Shown: one piece after another, positions 1-8,817 of the stretch
Position numbering within the stretch: position 1 is the stretch's first letter
Layout of the letters: every line of letters begins with the position of its first letter
Assembly: GCF_002563895.1 (NCBI RefSeq)
Contig: NZ_PDJB01000001.1
Span: forward strand, 5,253,501 to 5,317,500
Reading direction: 5' to 3'
From: Pseudomonas lurida
GTDB lineage: Bacteria; Pseudomonadota; Gammaproteobacteria; Pseudomonadales; Pseudomonadaceae
DNA length: 64,000 bases
Notes under the pieces: generated by a model
Database searches by the model: none
The model's input: only the letters and a program-made list of their open reading frames with translations
What the model was told of the DNA's origin: nothing
Program-made: the position numbers and the translations under genes

Positions 1-708
1 GTCCTGCAACGTGCCGAAGCCATGCTGCGCCTGCAAAACGAGCTGCTCAGCGAATTGGATGACATGCAGCAATTGACCCGCGGTGAATTGCGCCTGGGCC
101 TGCCATTGCTGGCGGGCGATACCTTGTTCGCCGGGTTGTTTGCCGAATACCGCAGGCGTTATCCGAACGTGACCATCCAACTGCTGGAAGGCGGCAGCCG
201 CAATATCGAGCAGGCCATCCTGAGTGGTGAACTGGAAGTGGGGGGCAGCTTGAAGCCCAGCGACCCGGCATTTGCCTGGCAAGCGTTCTGCGACGAGCCC
301 CTGGATGCGTTATTGCCGATCGATCATCCCCTGGCGGATAACGCCCAGGTACGCCTGGAGGAATTGGCCGAGACGCCGTTCCTGATGTACCAGCGCAGCT
401 TCGTGCTGAACGACCGCCTGATGCAGGCATGTGAGCAACTGGGGTTTACGCCGAAGGAAATCGGTCGCAGTGGCCAGGCGGACTTCCTCGCCGCCCTGGT
501 CGCCGCCGGCCAGGGCGTGGTGCTGCTGCCCAGTGTGGTCGCCCGTGGGCTGGTGCGGCCAGGCGTGGTACGCCTCACATTGAAGGCACCCGAGTACCTG
601 CGCTGGGACATTGCGTTTATCTGGCGTGAGGGCGCCTATCTGTCGAAGGCCGCCCAGGCCTGGCTGGCGTTGCTGCGCGAATTTCCGGTCAAGCGCGCAG
701 TGCAGTGA
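1..708 (+). CDS. LysR-family transcriptional regulator, C-terminal part (truncated by window edge)
   Basis: The reading frame is open from base 1, so the gene begins upstream of the window; about 235 residues are visible. They cover the linker helix and the effector-binding domain of a LysR regulator (LRLGLPLLAGDTLFAGLFAEYRRRYP is the usual opening strand and helix, seen at residues ~30-55 of the visible part). The DNA-binding helix-turn-helix is not in the window. The C-terminus (EFPVKRAVQ) overlaps the convergent flavodoxin gene by 20 bp. The family assignment is firm; the effector and targets cannot be deduced. Confidence 0.85.
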   Translation, partial: VLQRAEAMLRLQNELLSELDDMQQLTRGELRLGLPLLAGDTLFAGLFAEYRRRYPNVTIQLLEGGSRNIEQAILSGELEVGGSLKPSDPAFAWQAFCDEPLDALLPIDHPLADNAQVRLEELAETPFLMYQRSFVLNDRLMQACEQLGFTPKEIGRSGQADFLAALVAAGQGVVLLPSVVARGLVRPGVVRLTLKAPEYLRWDIAFIWREGAYLSKAAQAWLALLREFPVKRAVQ

Positions 709-1147
709 CCAGTTCAGCCAGCCATGGCTCGGCATCGGCTTCCGGCGTGACGCTTTCACTGGCGTCCAGGCGCAGCATCGGCAGCACTTCGCGCACGCCC
801 AGTTCGGCAAACAGCTCGCGCATCTGCTCACCGCCGCCACAGAAGGTGTCGCCATAGCTGGCGTCGCCCAGGCCGATCACCGCACCGGGCAGGCCGCGCC
901 AGGCGGCCGGCAGTTGGTCGCGAATCATCGAATACAGCGGTTGCAGGTTGTCGGGCAGTTCGCCCATGCCGGTGGTGGAGGTCACCGCCAGGAAAGCATC
1001 CGGCGCAAACGCCTGCACATCCGCCAGGCTGGCGCGAGGGTTGTGCCAGGCCTCAAAACCGGCGGCATTGAGGATACCGGCAGCGTGACGGGCAACTTCT
1101 TCAGCCGTGCCGTAGACCGAGCCGGAAAGGATGGCGACTTTCATCAA
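689..1147 (-). CDS. MioC-like flavodoxin
   Basis: A 152-residue single-domain flavodoxin. Residues 7-18 (LSGSVYGTAEEV) form the FMN phosphate-binding loop, and the TSTTGMGELPDN and GLGDASYGD stretches are the two isoalloxazine loops. Proteins of this short type (MioC/YqcA) carry electrons in the cytoplasm, for example to biotin synthase in E. coli; the partner here is not known. Two adjacent ATGs (1147 and 1144) follow an AGGAT sequence, so the start is uncertain by one codon. It is divergent from the LOV gene across a 126-bp gap, and both are flavin-binding proteins. Confidence 0.85.
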   Translation of the reverse strand: MMKVAILSGSVYGTAEEVARHAAGILNAAGFEAWHNPRASLADVQAFAPDAFLAVTSTTGMGELPDNLQPLYSMIRDQLPAAWRGLPGAVIGLGDASYGDTFCGGGEQMRELFAELGVREVLPMLRLDASESVTPEADAEPWLAELVTALRA

Positions 1148-1273
1148 TCTGATCCTGTAGTTGAGCGAAAGCCTGGGATATTAACAGCTGGCGCAAATAT
1201 TTCGGCGCACCCCGTGCAACATTCAGGGCATGTCATAAACTGCCAACTTCAATCACAAGCCATGGACCGCTCA

Positions 1274-1741
1274 ATGATTAACGCCAAGCTGATGCAACTG
1301 GTTGTGAATGCATCCAACGACGGTATCGTCATTGCCGAACGCGAAGGCAAGGACAAGCCACTGATCTATGTCAACCCGGCATTCGAACGGCTGACCGGCT
1401 ACACCCTTGATGAAATCCTTTATCAGGATTGCCGCTTCCTGCAAGCGGGCGACCGCGACCAACCGGCCCTGATGGCCATCCGCGATGCCTTGGAAAGCGG
1501 CGGATCCTGCCGGGAAATCCTGCGCAATTATCGCAAGGACGGCAGTCACTTCTGGAACGAGCTGTCGCTTTCAACGGTATACAACGAGGCCGACAAGCAG
1601 ACTTACTTCGTCGGCGTGCAAAAGGACGTCACCCTCCAGATCAAGGCCCAGCAACGCGTGGCTCAACTGGAAGCCGAGCTGGCGCGGGTCGGGGCCGAGC
1701 TGGCGGCGCTCAAAGCGACGAGCGGATCTAACAAAATTTAG
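1274..1741 (+). CDS. Short LOV blue-light photoreceptor
   Basis: A single PAS/LOV domain (residues ~5-120) with a helical C-terminal tail (~121-155) and no effector domain. The segment YQDCRFLQ (50-57) is the LOV signature; Cys53 should form the cysteinyl-flavin adduct. The numbering and sequence resemble the short LOV proteins of P. putida (PpSB1-LOV type), which also start MINA and use Cys53. The RNYRKDGSHFWNELSL stretch (~89-104) supplies flavin-contacting residues, and YFVGVQKDV ends the domain. The tail is coiled-coil-like (QRVAQLEAELARVGAEL), suggesting dimerisation. A second in-frame ATG at 1262 would add four residues; neither has a strong ribosome site. A MerR gene of LitR type lies nearby, and short LOV proteins act as partners of such regulators in P. 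putida. Confidence 0.9.
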   Translation: MINAKLMQLVVNASNDGIVIAEREGKDKPLIYVNPAFERLTGYTLDEILYQDCRFLQAGDRDQPALMAIRDALESGGSCREILRNYRKDGSHFWNELSLSTVYNEADKQTYFVGVQKDVTLQIKAQQRVAQLEAELARVGAELAALKATSGSNKI

Positions 1742-1800
1742 AAAATACGTTCATTACGGAGGATAATGGCATTTTAACACCCCCTCACCGAGCTCGATCG

Positions 1801-2406
1801 ATGCAACGCGATGCGCTTCTGACCCAGGATGAGCTGGATTTCATTCAGAACATGCAGCACAACCCACAGCTCAACCTGCGGGATGCGTCGTCGAGCCTGA
1901 CCGTCAATGGCGGCGCGCAACTTCGCGATTTGCTCACTCGGCTGGCCGCCCACGACCACGTCACCCTCCAGGCGCAATTCGATAACCAGCAACTCACCTT
2001 CCCCCTGCACCTGGTAGAGGATGAGTTTCATGCCGTGCATTTGCGCTTGGGTGTGCCGAGCATTTTCGAAGACGGGCCGATGATCCGCCCGTGGCGCCTG
2101 GCACTGGAATCACCCGTAGCGCTGGAAAACATCAAGGGCACCCCGGGCGCACTGTGGGTGCATGAGGTGTCATTCAAGGGTGTGCTGGTGGAGATTCGCG
2201 GCAGGATCAAACCGCCGAAAACCTTTTCCCTGTGGTTCAGCCCCTCGGGCTATGAACGCATCGCACTGCGCGGCACGTTCGAGCGGGAAACTGCACGGGG
2301 GTTGTTTGCCTACCGCCTGAACCAGGGCGACGTGGATGAAACCGAGCGCCTGCGCCAATTCATCCTGCACCAACACCGCCTGGTCCACCCGCAGATGCAC
2401 GCCTGA
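1801..2406 (+). CDS. Uncharacterised protein between LOV and MerR genes
   Basis: A 201-residue soluble protein with no signal peptide or membrane segment, and no family I can name. The N-terminal ~25 residues look helical (QDELDFIQNMQHNP). The rest alternates short hydrophobic strands in a beta-rich pattern (VTLQAQFDNQQLTFPLHLV; VLVEIRGRIKPPKTFSLWF), loosely like a PilZ-type barrel, but the RxxxR and D/NxSxxG signatures of PilZ are absent. The ribosome site before ATG 1801 is weak. It lies 59 bp after the LOV gene on the same strand and converges on the MerR gene, leaving 2 bp between the two ends. A link to light sensing is inference from position only. Confidence 0.75.
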   Translation: MQRDALLTQDELDFIQNMQHNPQLNLRDASSSLTVNGGAQLRDLLTRLAAHDHVTLQAQFDNQQLTFPLHLVEDEFHAVHLRLGVPSIFEDGPMIRPWRLALESPVALENIKGTPGALWVHEVSFKGVLVEIRGRIKPPKTFSLWFSPSGYERIALRGTFERETARGLFAYRLNQGDVDETERLRQFILHQHRLVHPQMHA

Positions 2407-2408
2407 GA

Positions 2409-3368
2409 TCAGGTATCCAGCGTCCCGCCGAGAAACTGCTGCAAGCGCTGCTGCATCGAGCGACCGTCATTGCCCAGGCAGCCGATGGGCGTGCCCGACA
2501 GCCCTGCCCCGGCAAGGTCAGAGGCTGCACCGGCGAGGAACAGCGGGCAATCTAGGGTCAACGCCAAGCGGTTCAGGCGCGCAGCCAGATCCTGGTTGTG
2601 TGAGTGATTGGAAAAGAGGACGAGCCCTTGGGGCCGAGTCTTTTCACAGACCAGCGTCAATTCATCAAGCGGTTGCCCCATGGGCAGCACCTGCACGGCC
2701 AGCGCATCTCGACTCATCATCAACGCGGCAACCAGCAACTCCAATTTACGGCACTCGCCGGGAATGGCCGCCAGCAAAATCCGTGGAGCCTTCGTGGCAC
2801 ATGCCAGGCGCAGGCGCTCCAAAGCGCGCACTTGCAGGAAACTGTCGAGGAACAGCCATTCGCTGGCCTGGCCAAAACGGCCCTGGTGGCGTAGCAGGTT
2901 GCTCCACAGAGGCATCAGGATGTCCTGGAACGCCACGCTGAGCGGGTAGCTGGCGAGCACCTGGCCATAGAGGCTTTCCAACTGCCGGTCGTCGAATTCA
3001 CTGACAGCCTGCATCAGCCGCACCTGCCATTGCGGCCATTCATTCTCCTCGACCGTATCTCGCTCGGCCCGTACCGCTTCGGCCTGCTGATCGTCACGGG
3101 CGAGAATCTTGCCCACCTTGCTCACGGCCACGCCGCGCTCGATCCAGTCGAGAATACGATTGACGGTCTGGATATCGGTCTTGGAGTAGAGGCGGTGCCC
3201 ACTTTCGGTGCGCGTGGGCTGGATCAGCCCGTAACGTCGCTCCCACGCACGCAATGTCACCGGGTTGACACCTGTCAGTCTCGAAACTTCACGAATAGGA
3301 AACAACGCATCGGCATCCGAACGGATACCGTGGACTATTTCGCGATGAGGCACAGTAATTTCGGGCAT
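2409..3368 (-). CDS. MerR-family regulator, class II LitR/CarH type (B12 motif degenerate)
   Basis: 319 residues. A MerR helix-turn-helix occupies residues ~23-90 (PIREVSRLTGVNPVTLRAWE, then a wing with GHRLYS). A helical-bundle middle (~115-190) and a Rossmann-like C-terminal half (~195-305) follow, the layout of cobalamin-binding light regulators CarH/LitR. In those proteins the C-terminal domain binds B12 through an E/DxHxxG histidine. Here the equivalent loop reads IPGECRKLE, without the histidine, so adenosylcobalamin sensing is unlikely. Such B12-less class II LitR proteins in P. putida depend on a short LOV protein as light-responsive partner, and one is encoded about 0.7 kb away (1274-1741). 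It probably represses its own and neighbouring promoters; a dyad at 3390-3408 is a candidate operator. Confidence 0.87.
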   Translation of the reverse strand: MPEITVPHREIVHGIRSDADALFPIREVSRLTGVNPVTLRAWERRYGLIQPTRTESGHRLYSKTDIQTVNRILDWIERGVAVSKVGKILARDDQQAEAVRAERDTVEENEWPQWQVRLMQAVSEFDDRQLESLYGQVLASYPLSVAFQDILMPLWSNLLRHQGRFGQASEWLFLDSFLQVRALERLRLACATKAPRILLAAIPGECRKLELLVAALMMSRDALAVQVLPMGQPLDELTLVCEKTRPQGLVLFSNHSHNQDLAARLNRLALTLDCPLFLAGAASDLAGAGLSGTPIGCLGNDGRSMQQRLQQFLGGTLDT

Positions 3369-3389
3369 TTGAGGTCGGAAACATCCGTG

Positions 3390-3408
3390 TAAATGTGGGT
3401 CCCATTTA
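3390..3408. promoter_or_regulatory. Candidate MerR/LitR operator (19-bp dyad)
   Basis: TAAATG and CATTTA flank a 7-bp centre; 7 of 9 paired positions are complementary. It sits 22 bp upstream of the MerR start codon, in the divergent region shared with the ABM-domain gene. MerR proteins bind dyads of about this length over the spacer of their promoters. Assignment is by position and symmetry only. Confidence 0.4.
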
Positions 3409-3474
3409 ACGCCGAATCAACTGTCCGATTCAAGCAGCCAGGCAAACCGACCGAAGTGTCTGGCGTATTTTTGC

Positions 3475-3501
3475 AAAACAGGAATAATCCTTGCCTGTTT
3501 T
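3475..3501. terminator. Terminator-like hairpin in a divergent intergenic region
   Basis: AAAACAGG pairs perfectly with CCTGTTTT across an 11-nt loop and is followed on the plus strand by TTTTTT. The hairpin lies between two divergent genes (MerR and the ABM-domain protein), where no plus-strand transcript would be expected to end. It may terminate or attenuate a leader transcript of the ABM-domain gene. Confidence 0.5.
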
Positions 3502-3581
3502 TTAGCGCAGCCGCATTACCCCGCGGCTACGCCTGTGTGCCACCTACCCGGTCCAGCGCACCCGATTACTGGAGATACATA

Positions 3582-4142
3582 ATGTCTACCTCACCCGTCA
3601 CCCTGATGGTTGCGCGCCGCGTGGCCAAGGGTCGCTACGAAGAACTGATGGCCTGGCTGCGCGAAGGCGAGCAATTGGCCACGGACTTTCCCGGCTACCT
3701 GGGTTCAGGCGTCCTCGCGCCACCGCCCAATGATGATGAATTCCAGATCATATTCCGCTTCGCCGATGAGAAGACCCTGCATGCCTGGGAGTTTTCCGCC
3801 TCCCGCAGCGCGTGGCTCAGCCGTGGCAGCGACTTGTTTGCCGACCCATCCGAGCACCGCGTGCGCGGCATCGACGGCTGGTTCGGCGCGGTAGGGGCAC
3901 GTCCGCCGCGCTGGAAGCAGGCAGTAGCGATCTGGCTGGCGTTTTTCCCGGTGTCGCTGCTCTTCAACTTCGTCCTGGGCCCGCTGCTGGGCGAGTTGGA
4001 CCTGGCGCCACGCGTGCTGGTCAGCACCCTGGCGCTCACGCCCCTGATGGTCTACTGGTTCATCCCGCTGTCGACCCACCTGTTGGCGAATTGGCTGCAT
4101 CCTGCCCCGACCCCGCGCAAGGCCACCGAAGCCGCGGCGTGA
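3582..4142 (+). CDS. Antibiotic biosynthesis monooxygenase (ABM)-domain membrane protein
   Basis: 186 residues from ATG 3582, chosen because GGAGA stands 6 bp upstream; the frame is open further back but without support. Residues ~5-95 form an ABM/dimeric alpha-beta barrel domain (TLMVARRVAKGRYEELMAWL; FQIIFRFADEKTLHAWE). Two hydrophobic helices follow at about 108-130 and 138-160 (WLAFFPVSLLFNFVLGPLL; LALTPLMVYWFIPLSTHLL), so the domain is probably held at the inner membrane with a short charged tail. Proteins with this layout are common in Pseudomonas and have no established substrate. Divergent from the LitR-type regulator, so plausibly controlled by it. Confidence 0.8.
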   Translation: MSTSPVTLMVARRVAKGRYEELMAWLREGEQLATDFPGYLGSGVLAPPPNDDEFQIIFRFADEKTLHAWEFSASRSAWLSRGSDLFADPSEHRVRGIDGWFGAVGARPPRWKQAVAIWLAFFPVSLLFNFVLGPLLGELDLAPRVLVSTLALTPLMVYWFIPLSTHLLANWLHPAPTPRKATEAAA

Positions 4143-4200
4143 ATACACGGGGTGGCCGGTCGCTGGTATAGTTTCAATCTGCCAGCGATTCGAGCCCCCC

Positions 4201-4911
4201 ATGACCGCAACAAACGCCCCGATCCTGATCACCGGTGCCGGCCAACGTGTCGGCCTGCATTGCGCCCAGCGCCTGCTGGACGAGGGCCAATCGGTCATAT
4301 TCAGCTACCGTAGCGAGCGCCCCGGCGTGCAAGCGCTGCGCGAACGCGGGGCGATCGGTGTGTTTGCCGACTTTTCCAGCGAAGCCGGGATCCTTGCGTT
4401 TATCGCTGAACTCAAGAACCTGACGCCCAGCTTGCGGGCCATCATCCACAACGCTTCGGCCTGGGTTGCAGAAACCCCGGGTGACGAGAGCCGCGCCTTG
4501 ATCGACATGTTCAGCGTGCACATGCTTGCGCCGTACCTGATCAACCTGCATTGTTCACCCTTGCTGCAACGCTCTTCACCCGCCGACATCGTGCATATCA
4601 GCGATGACGTGGTGCGCAAGGGCAGCCGCCAGCACATCGCCTATTGCGCCACCAAGGCCGGGCTCGACAGCCTGACCCTGTCGTTTGCCGCGCAGCTTGC
4701 GCCGCTGATCAAGGTCAACGGCATCGCTCCGGCAATGGTGATGTTCAACGACGGCGATGACGCAGCCTACCGCGCCAAGGTGCTGGCCAAGTCGGCACTG
4801 GGCATCGAGCCCGGGCCCGAAGTGATCTACCAGAGCGTGCGTTACCTGCTGGACAACCCCTATGTCACCGGTACCACCCTGACCGTCAACGGCGGGCGGC
4901 ATATCAAGTAA
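4201..4911 (+). CDS. folM: Dihydromonapterin reductase FolM (short-chain dehydrogenase)
   Basis: 236-residue SDR. TGAGQRVG (residues 11-18) is the FolM variant of the NAD(P)-binding glycine motif, and YCATKAGLDSL holds the catalytic Tyr-x3-Lys. The C-terminus (YVTGTTLTVNGGRHIK) is typical of the family. FolM reduces dihydromonapterin to tetrahydromonapterin, the cofactor of phenylalanine hydroxylase in Pseudomonas, and has weak dihydrofolate reductase activity. First gene of folM-folE-folX: folE follows after 20 bp and folX after a further 2 bp, so all three should be one transcript. The clustering with the next two pterin genes makes the call firm. Confidence 0.9.
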   Translation: MTATNAPILITGAGQRVGLHCAQRLLDEGQSVIFSYRSERPGVQALRERGAIGVFADFSSEAGILAFIAELKNLTPSLRAIIHNASAWVAETPGDESRALIDMFSVHMLAPYLINLHCSPLLQRSSPADIVHISDDVVRKGSRQHIAYCATKAGLDSLTLSFAAQLAPLIKVNGIAPAMVMFNDGDDAAYRAKVLAKSALGIEPGPEVIYQSVRYLLDNPYVTGTTLTVNGGRHIK

Positions 4912-4931
4912 GCCGTTTGTGAGGATGTTGT

Positions 4932-5492
4932 ATGACCTTATCCCTGCCCCACCATTACCGCGAGATCCTCAAGGGCTTGGGCGAAGACCCCGAGCGCGAA
5001 GGCTTGCTCGATACGCCCAAGCGCGCCGCCAAGGCCATGCAATACCTGTGTCATGGCTACGAGCAGAACCTGGAAGAAATCGTCAACGGTGCGCTGTTTG
5101 CCTCTGACAATGACGAGATGGTGATCCTCAAGGACATCGAGTTGTACTCACTGTGCGAACACCACCTGCTGCCGTTTATCGGCAAGGCTCACGTGGCCTA
5201 CATTCCGACCGGCAAGGTGCTGGGCCTGTCGAAACTGGCGCGCATCGTCGACATGTTCGCCCGCCGCCTGCAGATCCAGGAAAACCTCACGCGGCAGATC
5301 GCCGACGCCATCCAGGACGTGACCCAGGCCGCCGGCGTGGCCGTGGTGATCGAAGCCAAGCACATGTGCATGATGATGCGCGGCGTGGAAAAACAGAATT
5401 CAACCATGAACACCTCGGTGATGCTCGGCGCGTTCCGCGAGTCGAACACCACGCGCATGGAGTTCCTGCAACTGATCGGACGGAGCAAGTAG
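4932..5492 (+). CDS. folE: GTP cyclohydrolase I
   Basis: 186 residues, the normal size. It converts GTP to 7,8-dihydroneopterin triphosphate, the first step of folate and pterin synthesis. [19 protein letters not shown] (~residues 75-93) carries the zinc-binding Cys and His and the substrate histidine, and [12 protein letters not shown] (~142-153) carries the second zinc Cys. GAGG-like bases precede ATG 4932. It lies between folM and folX, so this copy probably serves monapterin synthesis; a Pseudomonas genome usually has further GTP cyclohydrolase genes elsewhere. Confidence 0.95.
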   Translation: MTLSLPHHYREILKGLGEDPEREGLLDTPKRAAKAMQYLCHGYEQNLEEIVNGALFASDNDEMVILKDIELYSLCEHHLLPFIGKAHVAYIPTGKVLGLSKLARIVDMFARRLQIQENLTRQIADAIQDVTQAAGVAVVIEAKHMCMMMRGVEKQNSTMNTSVMLGAFRESNTTRMEFLQLIGRSK

Positions 5493-5494
5493 CA

Positions 5495-5887
5495 ATGCCA
5501 CAACTTCAACCAGGCATGGCGCGCATCCGGGTCAAGGACCTGTGCCTGCGCACCTACATCGGCATCAACGAGGACGAGATCCTCAACAAACAGGATGTGC
5601 TGATCAACCTGACCATCCTGTATGCCGCCCAGGACGCCGTGCGCGACAACGATATCGACCACGCGCTGAATTACCGCACCATCACCAAGGCAATCATCGC
5701 CCACGTCGAGGGCAACCGTTTTGCCCTGCTGGAGCGCCTGACCCAGGAGTTGCTTGACCTGGTGATGAGCAACGAGTCGGTGCTGTACGCCGAGGTCGAA
5801 GTGGACAAGCCGCATGCGCTGCGCTTTGCCGAATCGGTTTCGATAACGCTCGCGGCGAGCCGCTCAACCTCAAGCGACAAGCTTTAA
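5495..5887 (+). CDS. folX: Dihydroneopterin triphosphate 2'-epimerase
   Basis: 130 residues from ATG 5495, two bases after the folE stop, so translation is probably coupled. It belongs to the FolB/FolX T-fold family: [18 protein letters not shown] at the start, then [10 protein letters not shown] and [14 protein letters not shown]. FolX epimerises dihydroneopterin triphosphate to dihydromonapterin triphosphate, between the FolE and FolM steps. FolB (aldolase) is the close alternative; the folM-folE context and the [11 protein letters not shown] segment favour FolX. Confidence 0.9.
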   Translation: MPQLQPGMARIRVKDLCLRTYIGINEDEILNKQDVLINLTILYAAQDAVRDNDIDHALNYRTITKAIIAHVEGNRFALLERLTQELLDLVMSNESVLYAEVEVDKPHALRFAESVSITLAASRSTSSDKL

Positions 5888-5964
5888 GCCACACGTTAAC
5901 GCCAATCTCACTCCAACTTGCAGCTTGAAGCTTACCCGCTTGAAGCTGTCTCGAAGAGACCGCC

Positions 5965-6261
5965 ATGAACGACCAACAACGCCTTGAACTCGAAGCCGCC
6001 GCCTTCCGCCGGCTGGTGGCCCACCTGGACAGCCGCAAGGATGTGCAGAACATTGACCTGATGAACCTCTCGGGCTTCTGCCGCAACTGCTTGTCCAAGT
6101 GGTACAAGGCCGAAGCCGATGAGCGCCAGATCGAACTGAGCCTCGATGATGCCCGTGAAGTGGTGTACGGCATGCCGTACGCCGAGTGGAAAGCCCAATA
6201 CCAGAAAGAAGCCAGCGCCGACCAGCAGGCCGCGTTCGCCAAAGGAAAACCCCATGACTGA
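5965..6261 (+). CDS. DUF1244 family protein
   Basis: 98 residues. The conserved core LSGFCRNCLSKWYKAEADER (~residues 33-52) with its CRNC pair is diagnostic of DUF1244, a small mostly helical family of unknown function widespread in Proteobacteria. The cysteine pair could bind a metal or be redox active. The stop overlaps the start of the HopJ-family gene by 8 bp, so the two are translationally coupled. The 77-bp gap from folX contains GCTTGAAGCT repeats, so co-transcription with the pterin genes is uncertain. Confidence 0.85.
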   Translation: MNDQQRLELEAAAFRRLVAHLDSRKDVQNIDLMNLSGFCRNCLSKWYKAEADERQIELSLDDAREVVYGMPYAEWKAQYQKEASADQQAAFAKGKPHD

Positions 6262-6592
6262 TCTGAACACCCTGCGCGCCAGCCTCAACAGCGGCGAACA
6301 CGTTTTTGCCGATACCCTGGCGTTTGTCGCTGCCGGTTATGACTACCAGCCGCAAGCCTTCACCAACGGCGATGTGGAAAACGCTGCCGGGCAGAACGAA
6401 GGTTCGTGCAAGACACTGGGATTGGCATTGCTGGAAGGGTTGAGCGATCAGGAAGCGTTGCTGGCGTTTGGCGAGCATTACCGTTCGGTGGTGGCAACGC
6501 CTGAGGGCAGCGACCATGGCAACATCCGTGCATTGATCGCCAATGGCTTGGCCGGTGTGAAGTTCAGCGCACACCCCCTGACCCGCCGCTAA
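6254..6592 (+). CDS. HopJ type III effector family protein
   Basis: 112 residues from ATG 6254, which overlaps the end of the DUF1244 gene. The sequence (FADTLAFVAAGYDYQPQAFTNG early, EGSCKTLGLALLEGLSDQEALLAFGEHYRSV in the middle, HGNIRALIANGLAGVKF late) is the whole HopJ family fold. The family was named after a putative P. syringae effector, but it is common in non-pathogens together with DUF1244, and no type III secretion genes are visible here. A housekeeping role of unknown nature is more likely than secretion. Confidence 0.85.
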   Translation: MTDLNTLRASLNSGEHVFADTLAFVAAGYDYQPQAFTNGDVENAAGQNEGSCKTLGLALLEGLSDQEALLAFGEHYRSVVATPEGSDHGNIRALIANGLAGVKFSAHPLTRR

Positions 6593-6601
6593 CCCGGTCA
6601 C

Positions 6602-6674
6602 TGTGGGCGGCGGGCGTGCCCGCGATGGCGGTGGTGCCTGGTGCACCGTTATCGCAGGCAAGCCAGCTCCCACA
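6602..6674. repeat. REP pair 1
   Basis: Inverted arms TGTGGGC..GCCCGCGAT and ATCGCAGGCAAGCCAGCTCCCACA between the convergent HopJ and trxB genes. The two arms are of slightly different subtypes, so the stem is imperfect. Confidence 0.8.
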
Positions 6675-6707
6675 TGTGTTCTTGGGTATTAGTTAAATCG
6701 CGGAAAT

Positions 6708-6737
6708 AAAAAAACCGGCCTCAGGGCCGGTTTTTTT
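6708..6737. terminator. Bidirectional rho-independent terminator
   Basis: CCGGCC-TCAG-GGCCGG stem-loop flanked by seven A on the left and seven T on the right, so it works on both strands. It ends trxB (minus) and can end the HopJ transcript (plus). Confidence 0.92.
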
Positions 6738-6749
6738 AGGTCAACGGGT

Positions 6750-7715
<966 letters not shown>

Positions 7716-7995
7716 TCACTCCTATCGACCACCCGGAGTACAAGGTGGCTGGAATAAAAAAGGGACCACGAAGCACTTGGGGAAGGCTTGAACTCGCAGG
7801 CCCTGAAAAATAATGGGTGCAGCGTATCGAGGGGGGCAAGATTAAGGAAATACGGAATAACAATCCAGCTCATAGGTGGTCTCTATGCAGTCCACACGAT
7901 TAATCGACGGCTTTGTTACCACGGATGTCGCCGCTTTCGCCTTGAAGGCAAAGCCGGTAAGGTCGGCGCGTTCGTTCCTTTGCTCGGAGTTCTCC

Positions 7996-8763
7996 ATGCC
8001 CGCCCCTGCTCTTTCCGGCCCGCAATACCTGCGTGAAGGCCTCAAACTGGTGTTGAGCCCAGGCCTGCGCCTGTTTGTGCTGTTGCCGCTGACGATCAAC
8101 CTGGTGCTGTTCGTCGGCTTGATCTATTTCGCCGGCCATCAGTTCAGCCTGTGGGTGGACCACTTGATGCCGACACTGCCGAGCTGGCTGAGCTTCCTGA
8201 ATTACCTGCTATGGCCATTGTTCGTGGTGCTGGTGGTGCTGATGGTGTTTTTCACCTTCACGATGCTGGCCAACATTATCGCGGCGCCCTTCAACGGCTT
8301 CCTGTCAGAGAAGGTCGAAGTGGTCGTGCGAGGCACCGATGACTTCCCAGCCTTCAGCTGGGGCGAGTTGATCGCCATGGTCCCCCGCACCCTGGCGCGG
8401 GAAATGCGCAAGCTGGGCTACTTCCTGCCACGGGCCATCGGCCTGTTTATCCTGTCGTTCATTCCAGTGGTCAACCTGATCGCGGCACCGCTTTGGCTGT
8501 TGTTTGGCGTGTGGATGATGGCGATCCAGTACATCGACTACCCGGCCGACAACCACAAGCTGGGCTGGAACGAAATGCTCGCCTGGCTGCGCCAGAAGCG
8601 CTGGCAGAGCATGAGCTTCGGCGGGATCGTTTACCTGGTGCTGCTCGTGCCGGTGGTCAACCTGCTGATGATGCCGGCGGCGGTGGCCGGGGCTACGTTG
8701 TTCTGGGTGCGCGAGCAAGGGGCCGAGGCAATGGCACAGCAGCAAAAAGTGACCACGTCATAA
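7996..8763 (+). CDS. cysZ: CysZ-type sulfate transporter
   Basis: 255 residues from ATG 7996, with CGGAG eight bases upstream. Four or more hydrophobic segments ([40 protein letters not shown], the hairpin [20 protein letters not shown], and [20 protein letters not shown]) and the [17 protein letters not shown] loop are those of CysZ, a sulfate-uptake protein feeding cysteine synthesis. The 283 bp upstream, shared with trxB, contain no other gene; the real start could not lie at ATG 7876 without an N-terminal extension foreign to the family. Confidence 0.9.
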   Translation: MPAPALSGPQYLREGLKLVLSPGLRLFVLLPLTINLVLFVGLIYFAGHQFSLWVDHLMPTLPSWLSFLNYLLWPLFVVLVVLMVFFTFTMLANIIAAPFNGFLSEKVEVVVRGTDDFPAFSWGELIAMVPRTLAREMRKLGYFLPRAIGLFILSFIPVVNLIAAPLWLLFGVWMMAIQYIDYPADNHKLGWNEMLAWLRQKRWQSMSFGGIVYLVLLVPVVNLLMMPAAVAGATLFWVREQGAEAMAQQQKVTTS

Positions 8764-8817
8764 ATCCATCATCTCGATGACACAATGACGACATGGCCTA
8801 CAGCGACACTGTGGGTC

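Noticed and set aside
1766..1777. Four-codon ORF ATGGCATTTTAA behind GGAGG, before the gene at 1801
   Set aside because: Too short to claim; could be a leader peptide, but it is out of frame with the next gene and has no supporting structure.
2409..3368. B12-dependent CarH photoreceptor
   Set aside because: The histidine ligand motif is absent in the C-terminal domain.
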